Assembly: GCA_016617855.1 (NCBI GenBank)
Contig: JAECUM010004982.1
Coordinates: forward strand, 83,147 to 147,146
Length of the DNA: 64,000 nt
Direction of reading: 5' to 3'
From: Megalonaias nervosa
Lineage: Eukaryota; Mollusca; Bivalvia; Unionida; Unionidae
Shown one piece after another: positions 47,283 through 55,139 of this stretch. The number at the start of each line of letters is the position of its first letter. Position 1 is the first letter of the stretch. The notes under the pieces are model-generated. The model ran no database searches, was not told where the DNA came from, and worked only from the letters and a program-made list of their open reading frames with translations. The translations under genes and the position numbers were made by a program.

Positions 47283-48647
47283 TCACAGGTACACGGGGTT
47301 AATTGGTTCAGACACAATTAACCAACCGGGTGGGTCTTTAGGGCTAAATGAATATAGTATATACCCCTGTTCCGCAGTGCCACTGCGGTGATTAGATTTT
47401 GAAAGATCTACTTGATAACTATCACCAATTACGTCACATACCAGATTGACTGCAATTGTTGTTGTTATATTTACAATGCCTGGCGATATATGACGTCCGG
47501 CACCAAAAGGATTGTTATTATGTTTTAGTATAACTGGTGGTGGGGCTATTTTTTTCCATGATTCACATATTCTTTTAAAGTGTTCTTCAATAAGATCATT
47601 TAATGATTTCTTCATTTCAGCGTTATTTAAATCTGGTATAACAAATGTTTGTAAATTTTTTTCTGTTATTTTATAATGATCAAGAAATACTTGTTTAGAT
47701 TCTGGATTTGTGTAACGATTTCCATCGAGTTTAGTCGCGGTGTTTATAATACTTCGATTGACGATGTATAAATCGAACAAGATACCATTTAAATGTTTTA
47801 TTGACTCGATTATTTGCTGCTTTACACTTTCATTATAATGTTGTGATAATGAAATAAGTAAATTTCTTAAATCATTAAACGTTTTATCGTATTCAGGTTT
47901 AAGAGTATCTAAAAAATGTTTAATAAATCTTACATCAACAGTATAGTAACTAATCTTCGTCCTGGTGTCTATGTTAACAATAAATAATGCTTTATTCAAC
48001 TTGGGGATTCTTTTACCGTCAAAATCGGTAAAGTAATATCTATCTTCGTTTGGAAATCCAAATCTTGTATTACTCCATGGTTGTTTTCCTCGATATTCTG
48101 GATCTTTAATGAATTTTTCTTCACCCGTTTTAAATTCTTCTAGTTTTGGTTCTGAAACTCCATTATAAACAGGTGGAACATCAGGCCATCCTAATACTGA
48201 TCTAATCGAACTTTGATAAATATCTACGGAGTAATCAGGGGAATTTATTTCAATAACCGCAGATAGTGTTGGTTCGTAGACAGTAATTGCTATTTTTGAT
48301 TCTTTTCCTGTAATAGATTTAATTCTGCGCTGAAACTCGTCATTAATCTGTTCTATTTGATAACTGCCCGTTGGAATAGCAACTACTTGCCAATCAGGAG
48401 TTCCATCAGGCTTATTCTTATTAGCGAATATTAATGAATTATTTGGCTGTAGTCCACCAAATGGTTTTGATCTAATATTGGGCCAGTTATAATAAACCCG
48501 TAACTGTGCTAATGCTATTTCTTTTGCAGGAATTGCGGTTGGAAAATTGACACTAAACTCAGGATTGGTCGAACTTAACGATATCATAGTAGTTTTTGAC
48601 GGAGTTGTATTAGTAACGATCTGCTGAAGTAACTCCCTGTCTGTCAT
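47283..48647 (-). CDS. Penton-like minor capsid protein
   Basis: 454 residues, intact. The N-terminal 150 residues (EFSVNFPTAIPAKEIALAQLRVYYNWPNI ... IPTGSYQIEQINDEF) have the strand pattern and the 'P.GSY.I..IN' signature of Polinton minor capsid (single jelly-roll) proteins, as in element 1's 'IPAGYYFSGQHL' block. A large helical insertion (about 250-350) is unusual; the last 100 residues return to beta strands. Start overlaps the 48610-49146 gene by 38 bp. Confidence 0.68.
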   Translation of the reverse strand: MTDRELLQQIVTNTTPSKTTMISLSSTNPEFSVNFPTAIPAKEIALAQLRVYYNWPNIRSKPFGGLQPNNSLIFANKNKPDGTPDWQVVAIPTGSYQIEQINDEFQRRIKSITGKESKIAITVYEPTLSAVIEINSPDYSVDIYQSSIRSVLGWPDVPPVYNGVSEPKLEEFKTGEEKFIKDPEYRGKQPWSNTRFGFPNEDRYYFTDFDGKRIPKLNKALFIVNIDTRTKISYYTVDVRFIKHFLDTLKPEYDKTFNDLRNLLISLSQHYNESVKQQIIESIKHLNGILFDLYIVNRSIINTATKLDGNRYTNPESKQVFLDHYKITEKNLQTFVIPDLNNAEMKKSLNDLIEEHFKRICESWKKIAPPPVILKHNNNPFGAGRHISPGIVNITTTIAVNLVCDVIGDSYQVDLSKSNHRSGTAEQGYILYSFSPKDPPGWLIVSEPINPVYL

Positions 48648-49146
48648 TATTATTATTGTTGTTATTTAATTCGTTAAAATCATTAGCGATCACCTTAAAA
48701 GCGTCATCATAAGTTTTCATCATCATCGCGAATTCAGTATCAGATATTTCACCATCACTAACACACGAAGAAATATACAAGGATAATTTAGAACATGCCT
48801 CTGCTACTGTATGTAATTTAATCATATAATCGTGCAATTTAGCATTTGTACAAGTATGTATCTTTTTGGTTATAATACCGAGAACTCCAGCAATAGTCGT
48901 TGATGCTGAAACAATAATGGTTATAACAGTAGGTGCTGTCATCGTCAATGTTGATAATAATAATCCTGTTCCAGTAATAACAGCAGAAACCGAGTAAACA
49001 ACTACATCGATAACAACTATACGCCTTTTGTATTTTTTTATTTTCGTGTTATAATAGTCGATAAAATTATTTAGTTTAGTGAGACGCTCACATACTTGAT
49101 TGCATCTGTAACGTTGAACGTCAATGCGAGACTGAGGTTGATCCAT
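48610..49146 (-). CDS. Two-helix membrane protein, SLATT-like topology
   Basis: 178 residues. Basic N terminus, two adjoining transmembrane helices (about 44-66 and 70-93), a cytoplasmic helical tail with Cys residues and a poly-Asn run. The layout resembles SLATT-type two-TM proteins, but the sequence match is weak. Could shape a membrane in the virion or disturb host membranes. Overlaps the penton start. Confidence 0.65.
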   Translation of the reverse strand: MDQPQSRIDVQRYRCNQVCERLTKLNNFIDYYNTKIKKYKRRIVVIDVVVYSVSAVITGTGLLLSTLTMTAPTVITIIVSASTTIAGVLGIITKKIHTCTNAKLHDYMIKLHTVAEACSKLSLYISSCVSDGEISDTEFAMMMKTYDDAFKVIANDFNELNNNNNNNDRQGVTSADRY

Positions 49147-49156
49147 TATTATTATA

Positions 49157-50260
49157 TTAAGTGATTAATTGCGGTGTTTCAGCCACAAATTCCATATGCC
49201 ACCAATAAGGCTCTGAGGTTATTGTTTGATCATATATTCTCAGTATAAATATTTCTTCAACATCTTTTCTTAACAATATAGATACAACTCCAGAGAGAGA
49301 ATCAGTTGAATGACGCAATATATATCTGTTAATTATAGCAAATCTTTCATCACTAAATACGGACAGCCTGTAAATACCAGTAACTTCTGCGGTATATGTG
49401 ATAGTGTTATTTTGTGGTGTCCATGTTGATGATCCTGATGCTACTGTGTATACGATATTTTTAATTTGTCCGTGTGGAATTTTAATCAGATTAGTTTTTT
49501 GAACAATATTAGGTATTCCACTGGCAATATCATTGAGTTTCGTGTTAATGTCGGCTAGTTTTATTTCAACGGTTGGTTGTTCCCCAAAAAATTCTTTAAT
49601 GGGTTTGTTTACATTTCTACGAAAAATTAAGAACGTTTCTACATGTTTGGAAAAAGTAGCACTAAGTGTAGTCATTTCATCACCGATTATTTTTAACGAA
49701 GTTGAAATAGGAATGTTGCTATCGTCTACATATTTCTTCGTTGTAGCATCAAAATCATATTCTGGTGTTCTAAGATTATTAATGCCATTATTATTCATGT
49801 CGAGAAATGCACGCATTATACCGCGGTTGGTCAGTACATATTTAGATTCTTGATCGTCGACATATTTCTTTGTTGCGGCGTCTGCATCTGCGGTTGGATT
49901 TCCAATGTCGGTGATTTTATTCTGATTCATATTAATATCTCCTGTAAATACATCGCCGGATTTCTTAATATAATTACTGAGTGATGTACCAGAATCTTGT
50001 ATTTTACCTTGATCGGCAAAAATAACTATATTATCAGCGACTGCAGTTGGAATTCTTATAAGAACATCTGGTAGTTGTATATTACTTGTTTTTAATCGTC
50101 CTTGTTTATCCTGAAAAACAACTACTTCATTTTGATCCACACTTGCGAGATTTAATAAATCATCAATTTCATTTCTGAGTTGATCAAGAGTTGCATACTT
50201 AGATAAATCAGCCTGCTGATGACCTTTACCACGAGAAGATCTTCCATAAATATCTACCAT
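49157..50260 (-). CDS. Fibre/spike protein with phage tail-fibre-like repeats
   Basis: 367 residues. Two copies of a GDINMNQNKITDIGNPTADADAATKKYVDD-like pattern, seen as NKITDIGNP...DAATKKYVDD and NGINNLRTP...DATTKKYVDD (about residues 108-180), as in phage tail fibres and other trimeric spikes. A heptad region follows, then a C-terminal beta domain (about 265-367) with ITYTAEVTGIYRLSVFSD, resembling a C1q/TNF-like or knob fold. Likely the host-attachment spike. 7 nt from the protease gene. Confidence 0.8.
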   Translation of the reverse strand: MVDIYGRSSRGKGHQQADLSKYATLDQLRNEIDDLLNLASVDQNEVVVFQDKQGRLKTSNIQLPDVLIRIPTAVADNIVIFADQGKIQDSGTSLSNYIKKSGDVFTGDINMNQNKITDIGNPTADADAATKKYVDDQESKYVLTNRGIMRAFLDMNNNGINNLRTPEYDFDATTKKYVDDSNIPISTSLKIIGDEMTTLSATFSKHVETFLIFRRNVNKPIKEFFGEQPTVEIKLADINTKLNDIASGIPNIVQKTNLIKIPHGQIKNIVYTVASGSSTWTPQNNTITYTAEVTGIYRLSVFSDERFAIINRYILRHSTDSLSGVVSILLRKDVEEIFILRIYDQTITSEPYWWHMEFVAETPQLIT

Positions 50261-50267
50261 TATATTA

Positions 50268-50681
50268 CTAATGTCTGTTTAAATATGACGTCGTAGTATA
50301 TTCATGTACAACTTTGTGGGGTGGTTTTGTTGATTTTGATATAGCATCAAGTACGTTAAGTACTTCTCGACCACATATTGGTGGATCAGTTAATGTTTGT
50401 GTTGGTAACGTTGAATACCATATTGGAATACTTTGATAGCAGCTAATATACTTTAAGAATTCTTTTGGTGGAGCTAGTCCATATGAATCAAAATAAATAA
50501 TTCCACGTAGATCAATTGCATAAGCGACCCAATGCGTGCCTGGACCAGAATTTTCATCGAGATTAATAATACCTGTTTCAATATTGTTTGGCTGTTTTGG
50601 TAATTGATCACGCATGAAAACACCTCTGAAGTTTTTTATTTTTAATTTTTTAGCAGCATCTAGTAAATCAAAATTGGACAT
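50268..50681 (-). CDS. Adenovirus-type cysteine protease, short
   Basis: 137 residues. Triad: His50 (GPGTHWVAYA), Asp65 (YFDSYG), Cys103 (PPICGREVL). Shorter than the 185-residue protease of element 1, ending soon after the Cys helix, but all core residues are kept. Processes virion precursors. Located between the fibre and small virion genes. Confidence 0.9.
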   Translation of the reverse strand: MSNFDLLDAAKKLKIKNFRGVFMRDQLPKQPNNIETGIINLDENSGPGTHWVAYAIDLRGIIYFDSYGLAPPKEFLKYISCYQSIPIWYSTLPTQTLTDPPICGREVLNVLDAISKSTKPPHKVVHEYTTTSYLNRH

Positions 50682-50689
50682 AGGAGATA

Positions 50690-51145
50690 TTAGTAAATTG
50701 TCCCTGGTAATCTTAGGCCTTTTCCGTACCAGTGTGGGGTCCCTGGTAATCTTAGACCTCTCCCCTTTTTTTTGATTCCCTGTCCGGTTGCTTTCTTTAA
50801 TGCCATTCCAGCAGCAGTTCCAACAGCACCTAATGCAGCTGCTTTTGCAACAGCTGGAGCTGCAGCGGCTATTAATGCTGGTATAGCAGCAAGAAGTGGA
50901 AATATACCACCCGTCTTAATTATATCTTTAATGGCACCCGCAGAAAGATTAAGTTTTATACCTTTATTTGATTTTTTTGCTTCATTGAAATACCCGAGCT
51001 GACGTTCTGTAAGAGATAATTTATTTGAGCCGCTCATCTGATCTTTCTTTAGCAATATTTTTAATCCACAGTTATTTTTTGATGCTGATTGTATCTTTTT
51101 AATCTGACCAGGAGTCAGACTAACACTAACATTATTATACGACAT
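50690..51145 (-). CDS. Small protein with hydrophobic, Gly-basic tail
   Basis: 151 residues from ATG 51145 (an ATG four codons upstream is possible). Two similar Lys-rich segments (LTPGQIKKIQSA, LTERQLGYFNEAKK), then a hydrophobic Ala-rich helix (IFPLLAAIPALIAAAA...) and a Gly-Arg-Leu-rich tail with GLRLPGTP twice. The KKTGGIFPLL junction recalls the GGFLPLL tail of 17917 in element 1. Likely membrane-active minor capsid protein by analogy. Confidence 0.7.
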   Translation of the reverse strand: MSYNNVSVSLTPGQIKKIQSASKNNCGLKILLKKDQMSGSNKLSLTERQLGYFNEAKKSNKGIKLNLSAGAIKDIIKTGGIFPLLAAIPALIAAAAPAVAKAAALGAVGTAAGMALKKATGQGIKKKGRGLRLPGTPHWYGKGLRLPGTIY

Positions 51146-51168
51146 TATAATATTCATAAATAATCTAA

Positions 51169-52550
51169 TTACATGTTTTCTACTGGAGCATCAACGACTC
51201 TCATTCGTCCACCAGCACCTTCAAGTAACATCGATTTATCGCTGAGTATGACAGCAATTGCTCTGTAATTGGCAATAGCTCCTATTGTCACACGAGCTCG
51301 AAAATGTATATCGACTACAGATTGTCTGGTTAAATCTAAATGCGAAAAATAATAAATTGGGTATAATGTTGTAAAATCCAATTGTGATATTTGTAAACCA
51401 GTATCAACATTTTGATCACGTCCCATGAACGTCATTAGACGGTGATATACACGTGCTACATGATTTTGATCGAAATTCAGTAAAATATCCTCGGATGGTT
51501 CTTGATGTCCATTTATTCTTAAGGAAACTTCGGAAACACCAAGATTATCAAATATCATAATACTACGTGTTTGATCATCCACCCGTGCAGCATCTTGAAA
51601 TGCAATAAATATATGTCGTGGTGCAGAAACACCCTGTTGTGATGCTATTTGCCACGTAAATAAACCATTAATATTACTCTGGATAGCATCTGTGGTCATT
51701 GTTAACCACGATAATGCTGATTTACCACCTTGATTCATAAAAGAGAGTAGACGATCTTCTTCAGTTATTGATGGAGTCATTACCGGCATCCACAATGAAA
51801 GTTTTGTAAGAATTACTTTGCCAGGATCACCAGCGAGTCTCCATAATGCATCGTTGTCGGTTGCTTTCGTACAAGTACAACTGTATGCTTAGATCCGAAA
51901 ATGACTTTTCTGACATTTCTACAAAATCCAAATATATGTGATAGTGGAATCACACATGAAAATGCTCTTCTTCCACCACGCAACATTGCTCGACGTGATC
52001 TAAATCCTAAGTTGAAATCTGGATCTACATTAATAATCATACTTTGTACATCCGCATTGGCGTTTCTAGCAAAATTTCTTGGTTGTCCTATTTCATATTG
52101 TCGATACTCTGGAGAATCAGTTGTATCCTTTGCAAACATCATTGATGGACCAGCTGATCTTGAATAATCGTCGCTGTATCTAGCAAGACCAAGTATTGTT
52201 GTTGCAACATCAACATCTTTCTGAATTGATTCAATATTTTTACCATCAATCATGTACGTAGCACTATCAAATAACGCCATAATACCATTATTAACAAAAC
52301 CGACATTAACATCGTCTCCATATGCTACTGGTGCTGCAGGATTAGCAATATTTAAAATTTCACCTTCTACTTCAATAAAAGCCTCAGCGGGTAAGAAATA
52401 CCTACTTGTATCCTGAACTTGTAATTCAATTCGTCCACGCTGATCTGGAATTCGAGCGTCATAAGAATAATATTGATAATCACGCACAGACTCATCTTTA
52501 AGTACTGGTGCGTCCATGTCAAATGCGGGATCAGATATACGTTTGAACAT
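51169..52550 (-). pseudogene. Major capsid protein (double jelly-roll type), one frameshift
   Basis: N-terminal part 52550 to about 51865 (RGRIELQVQDTSRYFLPAEAFIEVEGEIL; GIMALFDSATYMIDG) and C-terminal part to 51169 (SEVSLRINGHQEP; TLYPIYYFSHLDL; FRARVTIGAIANYRAIAVIL) together give about 460 residues, right for a double jelly-roll capsid protein. One base appears to be missing in the A3 run (plus-strand TTT 51865-51867); after it the frame continues with DNDALWRLAGDPGKV. No other stops. Order (MCP, hydrophobic protein, protease, fibre) supports the call. Confidence 0.8.
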
Positions 52551-52564
52551 CTTTATTATATTTA

Positions 52565-53056
52565 TTATCGTCTAAAACGAAGACTACTTCGGGAAGTGAG
52601 ACCACTTCGGGAAGTGAAACCACTTCCTGCTATCAGACTAGCTGTTATATTTTTTTCTTTTTCTGACATTGGTACATCAGCCAACTCTGCTAGTTTTTGA
52701 TTAGCAACTTGATTTATTATTTTACTGACATTTGCAGGCATTACTTCTGTACTAGGTAATTTTACTGGTTGAGGTCGGACCGCAGGTCTGCGTATTAATC
52801 GTGTTAATCTATCTTTGATCGCTGAAAACGCTTTACCAGCGAGATTACCAACAGCACCAATACCTTTTTCACGAACAACATCAATAGCTTTCATTCCCAG
52901 TTGCTTTGCGATCGGTATTACTTTTGGGGCTATCCTTCTAAATAGACCCTGAACAACATCACCTAGTCCATCTCCGTAGGTTGTTTTGTATACTGGTAAT
53001 CGTGAGTTTATTACCCTGACCATGGTTGGTCCACGTTGAGTACTATGTACAATCAT
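52565..53056 (-). CDS. pVI/pX-like minor virion protein
   Basis: 163 residues from ATG 53056, chosen because ATAATAAA sits directly before it and because the longer frame would overlap 53088-53612. GDGLGDVVQGLFRRIAPKVIPIAKQ matches the GHGLGD...VVPIL block of 21530-21970; the C terminus is Ser/Arg-rich with a repeated TSRSGL. Same probable role as in element 1, and the clearest shared protein between the elements besides hallmark genes. Confidence 0.72.
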   Translation of the reverse strand: MIVHSTQRGPTMVRVINSRLPVYKTTYGDGLGDVVQGLFRRIAPKVIPIAKQLGMKAIDVVREKGIGAVGNLAGKAFSAIKDRLTRLIRRPAVRPQPVKLPSTEVMPANVSKIINQVANQKLAELADVPMSEKEKNITASLIAGSGFTSRSGLTSRSSLRFRR

Positions 53057-53087
53057 TTTATTATAGTAATTGTATTTAATTACGTAC

Positions 53088-53612
53088 TCAGTCACTGTAG
53101 TAGTCATCGGCAATTTCATTAATAAGAGACTGATAAACATCAACGTCCATGATACCACCGGTAAATAATCGTCTACAAATATCAGCCGCCTCATTAATTA
53201 TTTCTGGGGAATTATTACCAGCTCGTTTTCCTCCAATGAGAATTTCTAGTCGTTCAACGTCGGCAAGGACGTTGTTAGGACAAGTAATAAGACCACTTCC
53301 TAAACCACTTCCAATTACGCCGGGAGCGTCTTGAAATTCTTCTTCTTCCTCTTCACTTGGTTTCGGTGATGTTGTTTTCTTTGGTGTAGGAGATAGAACT
53401 GGTATTTGTGATTTTGGTGCTGTTTGTTTTGAAGGTTTTTTACTTTGTTTTTTCTCCTCTTTTTTTAATCGGATTAAATGATCAATTTCCTCAATATATT
53501 TCTGATATAATGGATCATCAACTCTAGCTTGCTCAACATTCATGCGCATGCGATATAATGTTTTTTGCCACTGGTCACGGGTTTTAATATCTTTAGCGTA
53601 TTCAGGTTTCAT
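53088..53612 (-). CDS. Unknown charged protein
   Basis: 174 residues; helical N terminus, Lys/Pro/Ser/Glu-rich centre, then a helical C-terminal domain with GSGLGSGL and a FTGGIMDVDVYQSL segment. Not recognised; position suggests virion protein. Confidence 0.6.
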   Translation of the reverse strand: MKPEYAKDIKTRDQWQKTLYRMRMNVEQARVDDPLYQKYIEEIDHLIRLKKEEKKQSKKPSKQTAPKSQIPVLSPTPKKTTSPKPSEEEEEEFQDAPGVIGSGLGSGLITCPNNVLADVERLEILIGGKRAGNNSPEIINEAADICRRLFTGGIMDVDVYQSLINEIADDYYSD

Positions 53613-53624
53613 TAATTTACCTCT

Positions 53625-54089
53625 TCAAATAAAACCATCTACAGCAAATTCAGCTAATCCTTGTAGTTTAAGGCTATTAATTACTTTAATAGTATCTTCA
53701 TTAAATTTATCTATTAATTTAACTTCTGGTTCAAGGGCTAGTGCTTCAGCACCTTCTTCTGCCTGGTCTGCATCCTCAGGTATTTCCGGGACTGGCATCG
53801 CAGCAGATATTTCGGCTGGAAGTTCTCTAAGAATCTTTTTTGTCTGTTTTGTTCTTTTTGCTATTTTTCCAGTTTCTTCAGCGGTTTTCTCTAACTCAGG
53901 TTGAATACCTTTAGTGGTCTCTGTAATAGGTTTAAATAATTGTTTTGTATCCTCCTCAAATTCAACATGAGATTCTTGTCGTTGTTGTAATTGTTGCTTG
54001 ACAGCATCACGAACAGGTAAATATTTTCTAATTACTTCTAGTCTTTCTCGTGCTAATCTAGCTGAGTGTGGTTCTCCGATGACAACCAT
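53625..54089 (-). CDS. Unknown coiled-coil protein, right terminal gene
   Basis: 154 residues; Arg/Gln/Glu heptads from residue 10 to 95, acidic Ala/Glu/Pro linker, conserved-looking C terminus. Starts 33 bp inside the right TIR. No family recognised. Confidence 0.6.
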   Translation of the reverse strand: MVVIGEPHSARLARERLEVIRKYLPVRDAVKQQLQQRQESHVEFEEDTKQLFKPITETTKGIQPELEKTAEETGKIAKRTKQTKKILRELPAEISAAMPVPEIPEDADQAEEGAEALALEPEVKLIDKFNEDTIKVINSLKLQGLAEFAVDGFI

Positions 54090-54122
54090 ATTAATAATAT
54101 TTATAATAATTGTTTAAATTAC

Positions 54123-54370
54123 AGCAGCAGGAAGGGTGAACTCTACAACTTTGTACGAGATCTACCGAGTAAACTAAACGCATTAAAGCAAAAGTCAAAA
54201 ATGAAGTAACAAAAATGAGCTAACCCAAAAGATTTATTATTCGTTTTTCAAACTAAAAGGTAATAATATAGTTAGAAGGTTTGGTTTATCGTTTTGACCC
54301 TTATTTTTTGTTATTTATTTTTACTTAACGGTTCAGGCAAAAAGTTGTAGGATTCACCCTTCCTGCTGCT
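54123..54370 (-). repeat. Right TIR of element 2
   Basis: Inverted copy of 39640-39887 with scattered differences. Confidence 0.93.
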
Positions 54371-54850
54371 GTATATGATTGATGGGTGTATGATTGATGG
54401 GTGTATGATTGATGGGTGTAATTTGGGTTATAGGTTATACAGATTGGCCTTACTTCAGATGTGAACCTATAAAAAAAAATTGCTAGCGCCGCTTGGTCAT
54501 TTTCACTTCCAGTACTTCAATGGTAAATTATGAAAAGGAGCTGATAACGTTTTCTTCTATATATTTCATAACTCACTCAGTGCTCGTTCAGAAGCTCGCA
54601 TTGCCTACTCTGGCAAATTTGTTTTTCCCACTTCAATAATTGCTAACGATAGTGTACTTCGGATTAATTCAGACTGATTTTGCGAGACATGGGAGCAACC
54701 ATTTTGGTCCACTGTGTGCTTAGCTCGTGTACAGTTCCTACAAGTACAATATGTAAAGAAATGTCGGCCACAAGTACATGAAAAGAGTATTGAAGCATGC
54801 CAAAATTCTCTCCATTATGCATGTTGCAACTGCAAAAAACTTCACCTTAC

Positions 54851-54851
<1 letters not shown>
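54371..54851. other. Short tandem repeat and spacer
   Basis: TGATTGATGGGTGTA in three copies (54376-54420), then nothing recognised. Confidence 0.55.

Positions 54852-54901
<50 letters not shown>
54852..54901. repeat. (CT)n microsatellite
   Basis: About 25 CT units. Confidence 0.95.
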
Positions 54902-54905
<4 letters not shown>

Positions 54906-55050
54906 ATATTATCTGTAGTTCGCCACTCAAATGATATTTTCCCTACCTCCTTCATAAATCCTTTAAATTTGTCTCAAAACTTGTTATATAGCGAACTGCA
55001 TGAAACTGGCAACTATTATTGCCAACTTTCAGCAGTTTCCAACTGTTCTT

Positions 55051-55134
55051 ACATTACAACACTTCTTACATTACAACTGTTCTTACATTACAAAACTTAT
55101 TATATTACAACACTTCTTACATTACAACACTTCA
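55051..55134. repeat. About 17-bp tandem repeat, left part
   Basis: TTACATTACAACACTTCTTACATTACAACTG-type units directly left of the LINE. The same units resume at 58750, so the array was probably split by the LINE. Confidence 0.8.
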
Positions 55135-55139
55135 TTCTG

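Larger units (their letters stand above)
39640..54370. mobile_element. Polinton-like element 2, about 14.7 kb
   Basis: Bounded by 248-bp inverted repeats starting AGCAGCAGGCAGGGTGAA. It encodes packaging ATPase, integrase, double-jelly-roll-type capsid, penton-like protein, adenovirus-type protease and fibre, that is, a virus-like integrating element, but its replication protein is a polymerase-helicase-HNH fusion unlike the PolB of element 1. Genes are very compact and AT-rich. No target duplication was recognised (flanks AGGTCG and GTATAT). Only three single-base breaks were seen, so the copy is fairly young. Confidence 0.93.
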
